Shown here in pieces: positions 1 through 7,870 of a stretch of 32,754 bases of DNA (within the stretch, counting starts at the first letter, position 1; each line of letters begins with the position of its first letter). The DNA is from DAOTVD01 sp034437075. GTDB lineage: Bacteria > Chloroflexota > Anaerolineae > Aggregatilineales > J027. Position numbers and translations under genes: made by a program. The notes under the pieces are model-generated. The model made no database searches. It had not been told where the DNA came from and was given only the letters and a program-made list of their open reading frames with translations. The stretch covers positions 1-32,754 of the forward strand of contig DAOTVD010000024.1 in the NCBI GenBank assembly GCA_034437075.1, given 5' to 3'.

Positions 1-1
1 G

Positions 2-238
2 GGCGGAGACATCCCAACTGGGCGCGTCGAGCCGATTCGCGGATTCGGCAAGGTCTGGCGTGAATCGCCGGGCGTTGGTGAGGCGCTAGGGTGGGCAACG
101 GCTCAAGAAGCTGGCGGTACGAGCCTGGTGCAACGCTTCGAACGCGGCGAAATGCTCTATGTGCCGCAAAGTGGCCAAACCTATATTTTGGTTGCCGGGC
201 AACCTGGCACCTGGACGGGGCTAGCCACGGATTTTTAG
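2..238 (+). CDS. C-terminal fragment of an unidentified protein (5' end outside window)
   Basis: An open frame runs in from the left edge and ends at TAG 236-238, giving the last 78 residues of a protein. The piece contains 'EPIRGFGKVWRESPGV' followed by 'LGWATAQEAGG' and 'QRFERGEMLYVP'. From memory, this pattern (IRGFGKVWR..P.V...LGWA.......QRF..G.M) recurs at the C-termini of many secreted or membrane-anchored Chloroflexota proteins, where it resembles an LGFP-like repeat. I cannot name the parent protein because its main domains lie upstream. It is followed 31 bp later by the trp promoter, so it belongs to a separate transcription unit. Confidence 0.6.
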   Translation, partial: GGDIPTGRVEPIRGFGKVWRESPGVGEALGWATAQEAGGTSLVQRFERGEMLYVPQSGQTYILVAGQPGTWTGLATDF

Positions 239-269
239 CCCCACTGGGTAGATTTGCTAAAACCATTGC

Positions 270-298
270 TTGACACCTGCTCGCCCGAGTGTTAATCT
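270..298 (+). promoter_or_regulatory. Promoter of the trp operon
   Basis: TTGACA at 270-275 is a perfect -35 hexamer. It is separated by 17 bp from TAATCT at 293-298, a partial -10 match. Transcription would begin near A305, just upstream of the T-box Stem I, which is where a T-box transcript should start. The spacing and the agreement with the RNA element make this the best-supported promoter in the window. Confidence 0.7.
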
Positions 299-304
299 GG
301 CGCT

Positions 305-541
305 AATGGCAATGACCCAGAGATAGTACAGGCTGGTATAACCTTCTCAGAGAGCCGCCAGATGCTGGAAGGCGGTAGGCAATCAGCGCTGGAAATGGGC
401 CTGGTGAGCCACACACACTCATGTGTCGGGGTCGTGGCCGTTATCCCCACGCAAGAGAGAAGTCGAGCCTAGCGCTCCGCTTAACCCAGGTGGCACCGCG
501 CAGCAACCGTCTGCGTCCTGGGGTTGAGGGGAGATTTTTTT
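305..541 (+). promoter_or_regulatory. Tryptophan T-box riboswitch leader (transcriptional)
   Basis: This untranslated leader of trpD has the ordered parts of a T-box. Stem I carries AGTA at 325-328, AGAGAG at 349-354 and a hairpin CCGCC 355-359 / GGCGG 371-375. A lower helix CCAG 317-320 / CTGG 401-404 closes a loop holding GAAATGG, so the likely specifier is UGG (Trp) at 396-398. Another UGG lies at 402-404. A small hairpin ACACA/TGTGT spans 413-426. The T-box core AGGTGGCACCGCG is at 488-500. Its tRNA-binding bulge reads UGGC, whose C would pair with discriminator G73, the usual base of bacterial tRNA-Trp. The antiterminator pairs CCCAGG 485-490 with CCTGGG 517-522 and CGCAG 499-503 with CTGCG 511-515. 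Uncharged tRNA-Trp should favour it and turn the operon on. Confidence 0.92.
475..541 (+). terminator. T-box-controlled intrinsic terminator upstream of trpD
   Basis: The arm CTCC-GC-TTAACCC (475-487) pairs with GGGTTGA-GG-GGAG (521-533), giving two helices around a small internal loop. The run of seven T at 535-541 follows at once. The CCC at 485-487 and GGG at 521-523 are also needed by the antiterminator, so the two structures exclude each other. This is the expected OFF state when tRNA-Trp is charged. Confidence 0.85.
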
Positions 542-567
542 ATTGTTGACAGGACAAGAAAATTGCA

Positions 568-1593
568 ATGACCATACAGGATGCCATTAAAAAACTCTCG
601 CAACGCCAATCTTTGACCTTTGAAGAAGCCCAGAACGCGATGCAGACGATCATGGATGGGCAGGCTACGCAGGCCCAAATCGGCGCCTATCTGATGGCCT
701 TGCGCCTGAAGGGCGAAACAGTGGATGAGATTGCCGCCAGCGCGCAAGTGATGCGCCAATTTGCGAACGACCCGCTCGTTTCGGCAAAAAATGTCGTGGA
801 TACATGCGGCACGGGCGGCGATGCGCGCAATACCTTTAATATCTCGACAACCGTGGCGTTTGTCGTGGCGGCGGCGGGGGTGCCCGTCGCGAAGCATGGC
901 AACCGTAGCGTCTCTAGCAAATCCGGTTCGGCGGATGTCTTGCGCGAATTGGGCGTTAACCTAGACCTCACGCCCGTGCAAGCCGGGCAATGTGTCGATG
1001 AAGTCGGGATTGGTTTTCTGTTCGCGCCCGCGTTTCATCCCGCGATGAAGCACGCCATCGGCCCCCGGCGCGAGATGGGCGTACGCACGATCTTCAATAT
1101 ATTAGGTCCGCTGACCAACCCCGCCGGGGCCAAACGCCAATTAATGGGCGTCTTCGCGGGGGAACTAACCGAACCGCTGGCCCATGTGCTGCACGAACTG
1201 GGTTCCGAGGCGGTCTTTGTGGTGCATGGCGCCGATGGACTGGATGAACTGAGCACTACCGGGCCAAATATCGTCAGCGAACTGCGCGCGGGCGAGGTGC
1301 ATAACTATACGCTTGACCCTGCCGAATTGGGATTGCACTCGGCTACCCTGGATGATTTGCGCGGGGGCGAGCCAGCCGAAAATGCCGAGATCACCCGTGC
1401 AGTATTGGCGGGGCGGGGCACTGATGCTCAACAGGAGATCACCGCGCTAAACGCGGCGGCAGCCCTCGCCGCTGGGGGCGTCGTTCCCGATGTGGCCGAA
1501 GGGCTTAAACAAGCTCAGGAAATTATCCGTAGTGGGGCCGGGCTAGAAAAGCTCGAAGCCTTGGTGAGTTATTCGAAAAGGTTGGGCACATGA
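568..1593 (+). CDS. trpD: Anthranilate phosphoribosyltransferase
   Basis: Transfers the phosphoribosyl group of PRPP to anthranilate, the second committed step of tryptophan synthesis, in the cytoplasm. The 341-residue length is normal. The PRPP/Mg signature CGTGGD is at residues 80-85, NIST at 91-94 and KHGNR at 109-113, followed by the S-rich loop; PRREMGVRT and GADGLDE lie further on. All are hallmarks of the family (glycosyltransferase family 3 fold). It is the first gene of the operon and begins 26 nt after the T-box terminator. Its SD is weak (AGGAC about 15 nt upstream of the start). trpG is not fused to it, unlike in enterobacteria. Its stop overlaps the trpC start (ATGA). Confidence 0.97.
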   Translation: MTIQDAIKKLSQRQSLTFEEAQNAMQTIMDGQATQAQIGAYLMALRLKGETVDEIAASAQVMRQFANDPLVSAKNVVDTCGTGGDARNTFNISTTVAFVVAAAGVPVAKHGNRSVSSKSGSADVLRELGVNLDLTPVQAGQCVDEVGIGFLFAPAFHPAMKHAIGPRREMGVRTIFNILGPLTNPAGAKRQLMGVFAGELTEPLAHVLHELGSEAVFVVHGADGLDELSTTGPNIVSELRAGEVHNYTLDPAELGLHSATLDDLRGGEPAENAEITRAVLAGRGTDAQQEITALNAAAALAAGGVVPDVAEGLKQAQEIIRSGAGLEKLEALVSYSKRLGT

Positions 1594-2414
1594 CGCGCGA
1601 CGGCGTAATCCACACCGACACGATTTTAGACAAGATCATCGCGCATAAGCATGATGAATTGGCCTTGGCGATTCGTGCCCATCCCTTGGACGACATCCGC
1701 GCGAGTGCAGAAAACAGCCCCAGTCCGCCCGATTTTCTGAGCGCGCTAATCACAGGCGAACATGTCGCGCTTATCGCGGAGGTGAAAAAAGCCTCACCCT
1801 CCAAAGGCGTGCTAGCCCCGGATTTCGACCCGGTCGCGTTGGCCACTGACTATGCCGCGCAGGGCGCTTCGGCCATTTCCGTGCTGACGGATGAACGCTT
1901 CTTTGGGGGAGGGCTGGCCCATTTGCGCGCCGTGCGGGCCGCTGTGGAGGTGCCGCTCTTGCGCAAAGAGTTCATTATCTCGCCGTATCAAGTGTACGAA
2001 GCGCGGGCGGCGGGGGCCTCTGCCGCCCTGCTGATTGTCGCTGCGCTAGAAGATACCTTGCTGCAAACGCTATATGATGCCATCCGCGAACAAGCCATGA
2101 CCCCACTCATCGAAGTCCATAACGAAGCGGAACTTCAGCGCGCGTTGCGTTTGAACCCGGCCCCGCGCCTGATCGGCGTCAACAACCGGAATTTGCATAC
2201 GTTCGAGGTTGATTTAGGCACGACATCCCGCTTGGCTGCGCGCATGCCGCCGAATACACTGGTGGTCGGGGAAAGCGGCATCACGACGGCGGACGATGTG
2301 CGCGCCCTCGGCCCGGTGCATGCTATCCTGGTAGGAGAAACGCTGGTGAAAGCCGTGCCACGTGGCGTGAAAATCCAGGAATTAGCGCACGTGCGCCGGG
2401 AGATACAACCATGA
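1590..2414 (+). CDS. trpC: Indole-3-glycerol-phosphate synthase
   Basis: Closes the ring of CdRP (carboxyphenylamino-deoxyribulose phosphate) with decarboxylation to indole-3-glycerol phosphate. The (beta/alpha)8 barrel of 274 residues shows the family signature LIAEVKKASPSKG (61-73, with E64 and the catalytic lysines), the strand YAAQGASAISVLTD, LLRKEFIISPYQV with the catalytic Lys, GVNNRNL, and the C-terminal phosphate-binding VVGESGI. It is a monofunctional enzyme, not fused to TrpF. The start ATG overlaps the trpD stop by 4 nt and its stop overlaps trpF by 4 nt, so translation of the three genes is probably coupled. Confidence 0.97.
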   Translation: MTRDGVIHTDTILDKIIAHKHDELALAIRAHPLDDIRASAENSPSPPDFLSALITGEHVALIAEVKKASPSKGVLAPDFDPVALATDYAAQGASAISVLTDERFFGGGLAHLRAVRAAVEVPLLRKEFIISPYQVYEARAAGASAALLIVAALEDTLLQTLYDAIREQAMTPLIEVHNEAELQRALRLNPAPRLIGVNNRNLHTFEVDLGTTSRLAARMPPNTLVVGESGITTADDVRALGPVHAILVGETLVKAVPRGVKIQELAHVRREIQP

Positions 2415-3088
2415 GCATTCGCATCAAGATTTGTGGCCTGACCAACCTCAATGATGCGCGCGTTGCCGCCGAGGTGGGCGCCGATTACCTAGGCTTCATA
2501 TTTTACGACCCCAGCCCGCGTGCTGTGCCGTCCGTGCAAGTTGTGCGCGAGATTGTCGATACCTTGCGCAACGACATGGGCGCAGTAGCCCCTAAAATGG
2601 TCGGCGTCTTTGTCAACGAATCCGTATGGTCGATCTCGCAAAAAATGCACGATGCTCGTCTGGACTTGGCCCAACTCAGCGGGGATGAATCGCCGCAGGT
2701 GGTCGCCGAAATGCGCGGACGAGCTTACAAAGCCATTCAGCCCGAACGCCTGGAATATGGCCTGCAAGACCTGGCGGATTATGCGCCGCAAGGCCCATCC
2801 GCGCCGCACCCGGCTATCCTAGTGGATGCTTATCACTCGGCTTTACGTGGTGGCACGGGCGAGCAATTGCCCGCTGAAATTGCTGCCCGTTTAATCGACG
2901 CCGAACCGCGTTTGATGCTAGCTGGTGGCCTAAACCCGGATAATATTTTCGATACCGTCAGTTTGTTGCGCCCCTATGCGGTGGATGTCGCCAGCGGCGT
3001 TGAAGCCGAAAAAGGGCGCAAGGATCATGATAAAGTACGCATGTTTATACAAGCTGCGCGCCTCGCAGCACAGAGCATAACGGAGTAA
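2411..3088 (+). CDS. trpF: Phosphoribosylanthranilate isomerase
   Basis: Performs the Amadori rearrangement of phosphoribosylanthranilate to CdRP. The 225-residue single-domain barrel begins with IKICGLTNLNDA, carrying catalytic Cys8, then GADYLGFIFYDPSPRAV. It has LVDAYHSALRGGTGE with the catalytic Asp, LAGGLNPDN, and the terminal phosphate-binding VDVASGVEAEKGRKD. In the pathway it acts before TrpC although the gene follows trpC. It overlaps trpC by 4 nt and precedes trpB by 6 nt. Confidence 0.96.
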   Translation: MSIRIKICGLTNLNDARVAAEVGADYLGFIFYDPSPRAVPSVQVVREIVDTLRNDMGAVAPKMVGVFVNESVWSISQKMHDARLDLAQLSGDESPQVVAEMRGRAYKAIQPERLEYGLQDLADYAPQGPSAPHPAILVDAYHSALRGGTGEQLPAEIAARLIDAEPRLMLAGGLNPDNIFDTVSLLRPYAVDVASGVEAEKGRKDHDKVRMFIQAARLAAQSITE

Positions 3089-3094
3089 CCTCTC

Positions 3095-4309
3095 ATGACA
3101 GCTAACCCCACGACTGTACCCGATGCACGCGGCTATTATGGCGCCTTTGGCGGGCGCTTCGTCCCCGAGACGATTATCCCCGCCCTGGAAGACCTGACCG
3201 AAGCCTATGGCGAATTTCGCGATGATGCTGGTTTTCAGGCAGAATTGCGTCATTTGCACCACACCTACACGGGCCGCCCGACGCCCGTCTCCTACGCCAA
3301 ACGCCTGAGTGAGGAATTAGGCGGCGCGAAAATTTATCTCAAGCGTGAAGACCTGGCCCATAGCGGCGCGCACAAGATCAATAACGCACTCGGCCAAGCC
3401 CTGATGGCGAAACGCATGGGCAAGAGTCGCATCATTGCCGAAACAGGCGCGGGCCAGCATGGCGTAGCCACCGCGACCGCCTGCGCGTTGCTCGGCCTGG
3501 AATGTATCGTGTATATGGGCAGTGTGGACATCGAACGCCAGAAGCCTAACGTCTTCCGAATGCGGTTGATGGGCGCAGAAGTCCGCCCGGTGGAGTCGGG
3601 CAGCAAGACGCTTAAAGACGCGATCAACGAAGCCATGCGCGATTGGGTCACGAATGTGCGCGATACGTTCTATTTGCTGGGTTCGGCCCTTGGCCCGCAT
3701 CCCTACCCGCTGATGGTGCGCGATTTTCAGGCGATTATTGGCCAGGAAGCGCGCGAACAGATCCAAACCCAGGCTGGATCGCTGCCAGATGCAATCGTGG
3801 CTTGCGTGGGCGGCGGCAGCAACGCCATCGGCATTTTCCATGCTTTTCGGGATGATCCGAACATCCGTTTGATCGGCGTTGAAGCGGGGGGCGAGGGCGT
3901 TGGTACGGGCAAACATGCCGCGCGCTTCTCCGGCGATGAGCAATCGCGGCCTGGCATTTTGCATGGCACGCATTCTTATATCTTGCAAAGCGACGATGGT
4001 CAAGTGCTAGAAACGCACAGCATTTCCGCTGGGCTAGATTATCCATCCGTAGGGCCGGAACATGCCTATTTGCGCGACTTGGGCCGCACGGAATACACCA
4101 GCGCCACGGATGCCGAAACCTTGGCGGCGTTTCAGCTTCTATGTGAAAAAGAAGGCATTATCCCCGCGTTGGAATCGGCGCATGCGGTGGCAGAGGTCGT
4201 CAAGCTAGCGCCGAGTATGCCCCAAGATGCCATCATTTTAATTAATCTATCGGGCCGAGGTGATAAAGACCTGGATACCGTAGTCAAGGCTCTGGGGGAG
4301 CAACCTTAA
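3095..4309 (+). CDS. trpB: Tryptophan synthase beta subunit
   Basis: PLP enzyme that condenses indole with L-serine to tryptophan, in an alpha2-beta2 complex with TrpA. The 404-residue length is standard for TrpB1. The N-terminus GYYGAFGGRFVPE, the PLP lysine in HSGAHKINN (Lys94), the substrate loop ETGAGQHG and the phosphate-binding GGGSNAIG are all intact. SD-like bases GGAG lie just before the ATG (cataacGGAGtaacctctcatg). It is followed 2 nt later by trpA, fitting the tight stoichiometric coupling usual for trpBA. Confidence 0.98.
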   Translation: MTANPTTVPDARGYYGAFGGRFVPETIIPALEDLTEAYGEFRDDAGFQAELRHLHHTYTGRPTPVSYAKRLSEELGGAKIYLKREDLAHSGAHKINNALGQALMAKRMGKSRIIAETGAGQHGVATATACALLGLECIVYMGSVDIERQKPNVFRMRLMGAEVRPVESGSKTLKDAINEAMRDWVTNVRDTFYLLGSALGPHPYPLMVRDFQAIIGQEAREQIQTQAGSLPDAIVACVGGGSNAIGIFHAFRDDPNIRLIGVEAGGEGVGTGKHAARFSGDEQSRPGILHGTHSYILQSDDGQVLETHSISAGLDYPSVGPEHAYLRDLGRTEYTSATDAETLAAFQLLCEKEGIIPALESAHAVAEVVKLAPSMPQDAIILINLSGRGDKDLDTVVKALGEQP

Positions 4310-4311
4310 CG

Positions 4312-5109
4312 ATGGCAGGCATTGACCAGGTAAACGCGATGTTTGCGCAAGAGGGGCGTATAGCCGCCTTCATGCCTTATTTTCCGGTGGGGTATCCTGA
4401 CTTGGCAACGTCGATTGACATTATGACGGCGCTGGCCGAAAGCGGCGCGGATGCTATCGAAGTGGGCGTGCCGTTCTCTGACCCGTTGGCGGATGGGCCG
4501 ACGATCCAGGCGGCCACGCAACGCGCCCTGCAAAACGGCACCCGCTTAAGCGATTGCCTAACGGCCATGCAGACCTTGCGCGCGCGCGGTGTGAGCATTC
4601 CGCTGATGCTGATGAGCTATGCCAATCCGCTGATGGCCTACGGCTACGATAAACTGGTGGCCGATGCGACCGCCGCTGGGGCTAGCGGTTTCATCGTGCC
4701 GGATTTACCCGTGGATGAAGCCGAGGTCTTCCAGACGGCGACCGAAGCGCATGGCGCCGCGTTGGCGCACTTTCTGGCCCCAACCAGTAGCCCCAGCCGG
4801 ATTGCCTTGGCCGCCGAACGCGCGCGCGGGTTCATTTATCTGGTGTCGGTGGCTGGGGTGACAGGCGAACGAACCGAACTTCCGCCCGATTTGAAAGACT
4901 TTATCGAGCGCGTCCGTCGGGTCGCGCAGCAACCGCTGGTGGTCGGGTTTGGCATCAACACGCCGGAAAAAGCGCGCGCGGTCGGGGACATCGCCGATGG
5001 GATCATTATCGGCAGTAAGCTCATTCGCCTGGCCGAGGAAAGCCCGCAGCAGGTTGTGGCATTTGCGCAGGCTGTCATAAATGCATTACAAGTTAACCAA
5101 GCACAATGA
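4312..5109 (+). CDS. trpA: Tryptophan synthase alpha subunit
   Basis: Cleaves indole-3-glycerol phosphate to indole and glyceraldehyde-3-phosphate; the indole is channelled to TrpB. The 265-residue barrel has the catalytic Glu50 (ADAIEVGVPFSDP) and Asp61 (PLADGPTIQ), positions equivalent to E49/D60 of the Salmonella enzyme. It also has IVPDLPVDEA, YLVSVAGVTGER and the phosphate site VVGFGINTPE. It is the last trp gene here. No convincing intrinsic terminator is visible in the 125 bp before nuoA, so read-through into nuo is possible. Confidence 0.97.
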   Translation: MAGIDQVNAMFAQEGRIAAFMPYFPVGYPDLATSIDIMTALAESGADAIEVGVPFSDPLADGPTIQAATQRALQNGTRLSDCLTAMQTLRARGVSIPLMLMSYANPLMAYGYDKLVADATAAGASGFIVPDLPVDEAEVFQTATEAHGAALAHFLAPTSSPSRIALAAERARGFIYLVSVAGVTGERTELPPDLKDFIERVRRVAQQPLVVGFGINTPEKARAVGDIADGIIIGSKLIRLAEESPQQVVAFAQAVINALQVNQAQ

Positions 5110-5158
5110 TGGGCTGAATGTACAGGCAAAATTGAGGTACAATGGTGTCGTCCTAGGT

Positions 5159-5187
5159 TTGACACGGCGAAAACGCATATGTTAACC
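5159..5187 (+). promoter_or_regulatory. Possible promoter of the nuo operon
   Basis: A perfect -35 TTGACA lies at 5159-5164, with a poor -10 candidate TTAACC 17 bp downstream at 5182-5187. An alternative -10, TACAAT at 5138-5143, has no good -35. One of them is likely used, since nuoA starts at 5235, but the -10 is weak and this is a tentative call. Confidence 0.35.
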
Positions 5188-5234
5188 TTTGCATACTTTC
5201 GGGAAATTTAGAACAAACGACAAGAGGTAATCGC

Positions 5235-5591
5235 GTGCTGTCAGAATTCGCGCCCGTCCTTGCATTGTTGATCCTGGCCACGACGGTCAGCTTTATTATC
5301 CTCTTCCTATCTCGCTTGATGGGGCCTTTCCGCCCACAGCACCGCTTATTATCCACCTACGAGAGTGGTATGCGGCCTCTGGGGCCAGCGGTGACGCGCA
5401 TCCCCGTGAAGTTTTACCGGGTCGCGATTCTGTTCGTGGTGTTCGACATCGAGATCATCTTTTTGATCCCGTTTACCGTGGTCTTTCGGGATTTGGAATT
5501 GTACGGTCTGGCTGTTGTGAGCGTCTTTTTCTTTACGATTTTAATTGGTTTTATCTATGAATGGATGGTAGGAGGTCTGGAATGGGAGTAA
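5235..5591 (+). CDS. nuoA: NADH-quinone oxidoreductase subunit A
   Basis: Small membrane subunit of complex I near the quinone chamber. The 118 residues form three predicted helices (about 7-27, 62-84 and 87-110). The first long loop carries the conserved YESGM with Glu43, and the second helix starts with the conserved acidic pair in VVFDIEIIFLIP (Asp71, Glu73). The start is GTG, supported by AAGAGGT at 5222-5228. It is the first of 14 nuo genes and overlaps nuoB by 10 nt. Confidence 0.95.
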   Translation: MLSEFAPVLALLILATTVSFIILFLSRLMGPFRPQHRLLSTYESGMRPLGPAVTRIPVKFYRVAILFVVFDIEIIFLIPFTVVFRDLELYGLAVVSVFFFTILIGFIYEWMVGGLEWE

Positions 5592-6067
5592 GCGAAAAAC
5601 TCGGCAATCTGGGCGTTGTGACAACAACCCTAGAACAAGCCGTCAATTGGGGACGTACAGGCGCCATGTGGCCGATGCTCTTTGGTCTGGCGTGCTGTGC
5701 GATTGAAATGATGAGCACCCAGGCGGGGCATTACGATATGTCGCGCTTTGGTATGGAACTGATGCGCCCTAGCCCGCGCCAGTCGGATTTGATGATCGTG
5801 GCCGGGCGTGTAACGCGCAAAATGGCGCCAGTCTTGCGCAATCTGTACGACCAGATGCCCGATCCCAAATATGTGGTCAGCATGGGCGATTGCGCCTCTT
5901 GTGGGGGCATCTTCAATAACTATGCGATTGTGCAAGGCGTGGATGAAATCGTCCCGGTGGATGTGTACGTGGCCGGGTGCCCGCCCCGCCCCGAACAGTT
6001 GATGCATGGCATCATGATGCTGCATGAAAAAGTGCGCGAAACGCGCTGGAACGAATGGGCGCAGTAG
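5582..6067 (+). CDS. nuoB: NADH-quinone oxidoreductase subunit B
   Basis: Carries the terminal Fe-S cluster N2 that reduces quinone. The ligand pattern is complete: adjacent cysteines 38-39 in GLACCAIEMM, Cys104 in GDCASCGG and Cys133 in AGCPPRPEQL. I chose ATG 5582 because AGGAGGT lies about 6 nt upstream; a longer frame opens at 5561 but adds only an atypical 7-residue tail. The resulting 161 residues is a usual length. It overlaps the end of nuoA. Confidence 0.96.
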   Translation: MGVSEKLGNLGVVTTTLEQAVNWGRTGAMWPMLFGLACCAIEMMSTQAGHYDMSRFGMELMRPSPRQSDLMIVAGRVTRKMAPVLRNLYDQMPDPKYVVSMGDCASCGGIFNNYAIVQGVDEIVPVDVYVAGCPPRPEQLMHGIMMLHEKVRETRWNEWAQ

Positions 6068-6591
6068 CCATGGTGGATATTGCGAGCAAAATCACCGAGG
6101 CGTTGGGCGCAGACGTGCTGGAAGATGTGCAAGAATTCGCGGGCGAAACGACGTATATCATCGCACCTCAGCGGATTGTTGAGGTGTGCACCTTTTTACG
6201 CGACGCCCCCGACCTGGAATTCAAGCAATTGTCTGATATTGCCGGGGTAGACTACTACCAGCAGCCCGCGCCAGGGCGCTTTGGCATTAACTATCATCTG
6301 CTGAGCCTGAAACTGACCAAGCGTATCCGGCTCAAAGTCTATTGGTCGGAGGAAGACCCGCCCGTGCCCAGTGTCGTCCCGGTGTGGCCCAGCGCCAACT
6401 GGGAAGAACGCGAAGCCTACGACATGTTCGGCATCCCGTTTGAGGGGCATCCCGATTTGCGCCGCTTGCTGATGCCAGACGATTGGCAGGGCTTTCCCCA
6501 GCGCAAAGACTATCCGCTGGGCTACGAAACCGTGCAATTCTCGTTTAACTACGACGAGATCAACAAACACAAACCCTACGCAAAGGAGTAA
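6055..6591 (+). CDS. nuoC: NADH-quinone oxidoreductase subunit C
   Basis: Peripheral-arm subunit (30-kDa type) that supports NuoD and the quinone site. The family signature lies in the C-terminal half: PSANWEEREAYDMFGIPFEGHPDLRR (read as SANWEEREAYDMFGI, then GHPDLRRLLMPDDW), ending in PLRKDYPLGYE-like 'QRKDYPLGYE'. The start is uncertain. ATG 6055 overlaps nuoB and is used here; ATG 6070 gives MVDIASKITEALG and a start just after the nuoB stop. It is separate from nuoD, not fused as in E. coli. Confidence 0.94.
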   Translation: MGAVAMVDIASKITEALGADVLEDVQEFAGETTYIIAPQRIVEVCTFLRDAPDLEFKQLSDIAGVDYYQQPAPGRFGINYHLLSLKLTKRIRLKVYWSEEDPPVPSVVPVWPSANWEEREAYDMFGIPFEGHPDLRRLLMPDDWQGFPQRKDYPLGYETVQFSFNYDEINKHKPYAKE

Positions 6592-6597
6592 CCCGTT

Positions 6598-7860
6598 ATG
6601 GCGATGCAACCTGTTGCTGGCGAACAATATGCCGAATGGCGTGGCTCGGTCGAACAGCTACGCGGGCTTGTCTCCGAACGTGCGATGACGGGCGAAACCA
6701 TGCTTTTGAACATGGGGCCCCAGCACCCCAGCACCCATGGCGTGTTGCGCCTGCTGCTGGAACTCGATGGCGAAGAAGTGGTCACCTGCTTGCCCGATAT
6801 TGGCTATTTACACACGGGCATTGAGAAAAATATGGAGGCCAAAACGTACGAGAAATCCATCACTATGACCGACCGTATGGATTATCTCAATCCGATGGGG
6901 AATAACCTGGCCTACTGTCTGGCCATGGAAAAAATCGCCGGGCTAGATGTGCCGCCCCGCGCCCAAATCGCCCGCGTGGTGCTCTCGGAACTGACACGCA
7001 TCAATAGCCATTTGGTTTGGTTGGGTATCCATGGGCTCGATTTAGGCGTCACAAGTTCGATGATTTACTGTTTTCGTGAGCGCGAACGCCTGCTGGATAT
7101 TTTTGAATTGGTCAGCGGCCAGCGCATGATGAGCACCTACTTCCGCCCTGGCGGGCTATGGCGCGATTTGCCCGATGAATTCGATGATGCCGTGCAATGG
7201 GTGTTAGATGACTTCCCGCAGCGCATCGACGACTACGAGTCGTTGCTCACCAATAATCCCCTATTTATCGAGCGCACGCAGGGTATCGCCTTTTTGACGG
7301 CGGAAGAAGCGCTTGCCCTGGGTATGACTGGGCCTGTGCTGCGGGGTTCGGGTATCAATTGGGATATTCGCAAAGCCGAGCCCTATAGCGGCTACGAAAA
7401 CTTTGATTTCGACGTGCCTCTCGGCCAACATGGTGATGTTTATGACCGTTATCTGGTGCGTATGGAAGAATTCCGGCAAAGTTTGCGCATCATTGAGCAA
7501 GGCATGAAGATGCTGAAGAAAGAAAAAGGCCCCTTCCGCTCGGACAATCGTAAATACGTACCGCCCCCGCGCGCCGAATTGGGCCGCAGTATGGAAGCCG
7601 TGATCCATCACTTCAAGCTCTGGACAGAAGGTTTCCGCCCGCCGAAGGGCGAAGTTTACGTCGCGGTGGAAAGCCCGCGCGGCGAACTCGGCTGCTACCT
7701 GGTGAGCGATGGCTCGCCCAACCCCTACCGGGTGCATTTCCGCACACCGTCCTTTGTGCATATCTCCGCCATGGATGCGATGTCACGCGGGCATATGATC
7801 GCCGATTTGGTGGGCGTTATCGGTAGTATCGATATCGTTCTGGGCGATTGCGACCGCTAA
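6598..7860 (+). CDS. nuoD: NADH-quinone oxidoreductase subunit D
   Basis: The 49-kDa subunit that forms the quinone-binding cavity with NuoB; it is related to [NiFe] hydrogenase large subunits but carries no metal. It shows MGPQHPSTHGVLR with the quinone-site His, GYLHTGIEKNME, YLNPMGNNLAY, RGSGINWDIRK and the C-terminal GSIDIVLGDCDR. The 420 residues include about 30 extra N-terminal residues before the conserved start. AAGGAG upstream of the ATG supports the chosen start. It lies 6 bp after nuoC and 10 bp before nuoE. Confidence 0.97.
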   Translation: MAMQPVAGEQYAEWRGSVEQLRGLVSERAMTGETMLLNMGPQHPSTHGVLRLLLELDGEEVVTCLPDIGYLHTGIEKNMEAKTYEKSITMTDRMDYLNPMGNNLAYCLAMEKIAGLDVPPRAQIARVVLSELTRINSHLVWLGIHGLDLGVTSSMIYCFRERERLLDIFELVSGQRMMSTYFRPGGLWRDLPDEFDDAVQWVLDDFPQRIDDYESLLTNNPLFIERTQGIAFLTAEEALALGMTGPVLRGSGINWDIRKAEPYSGYENFDFDVPLGQHGDVYDRYLVRMEEFRQSLRIIEQGMKMLKKEKGPFRSDNRKYVPPPRAELGRSMEAVIHHFKLWTEGFRPPKGEVYVAVESPRGELGCYLVSDGSPNPYRVHFRTPSFVHISAMDAMSRGHMIADLVGVIGSIDIVLGDCDR

Positions 7861-7870
7861 GGAGACTTTG

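Noticed and set aside
91..273. 60-codon ORF near the left edge
   Set aside because: It overlaps the clearly better protein tail in another frame and the trp -35 region.
305..541. Possible tRNA or other structured RNA gene
   Set aside because: Ordered T-box motifs and a terminator upstream of trpD explain all of the structure; no cloverleaf was found.
481..897. Antisense ORF over the T-box terminator and trpD
   Set aside because: Shadow of trpD and the structured leader; no motif.
3317..4003. 228-codon antisense ORF inside trpB
   Set aside because: It lies opposite a strongly conserved gene in a GC-rich region, where long antisense frames are common; its product has no recognisable motif.
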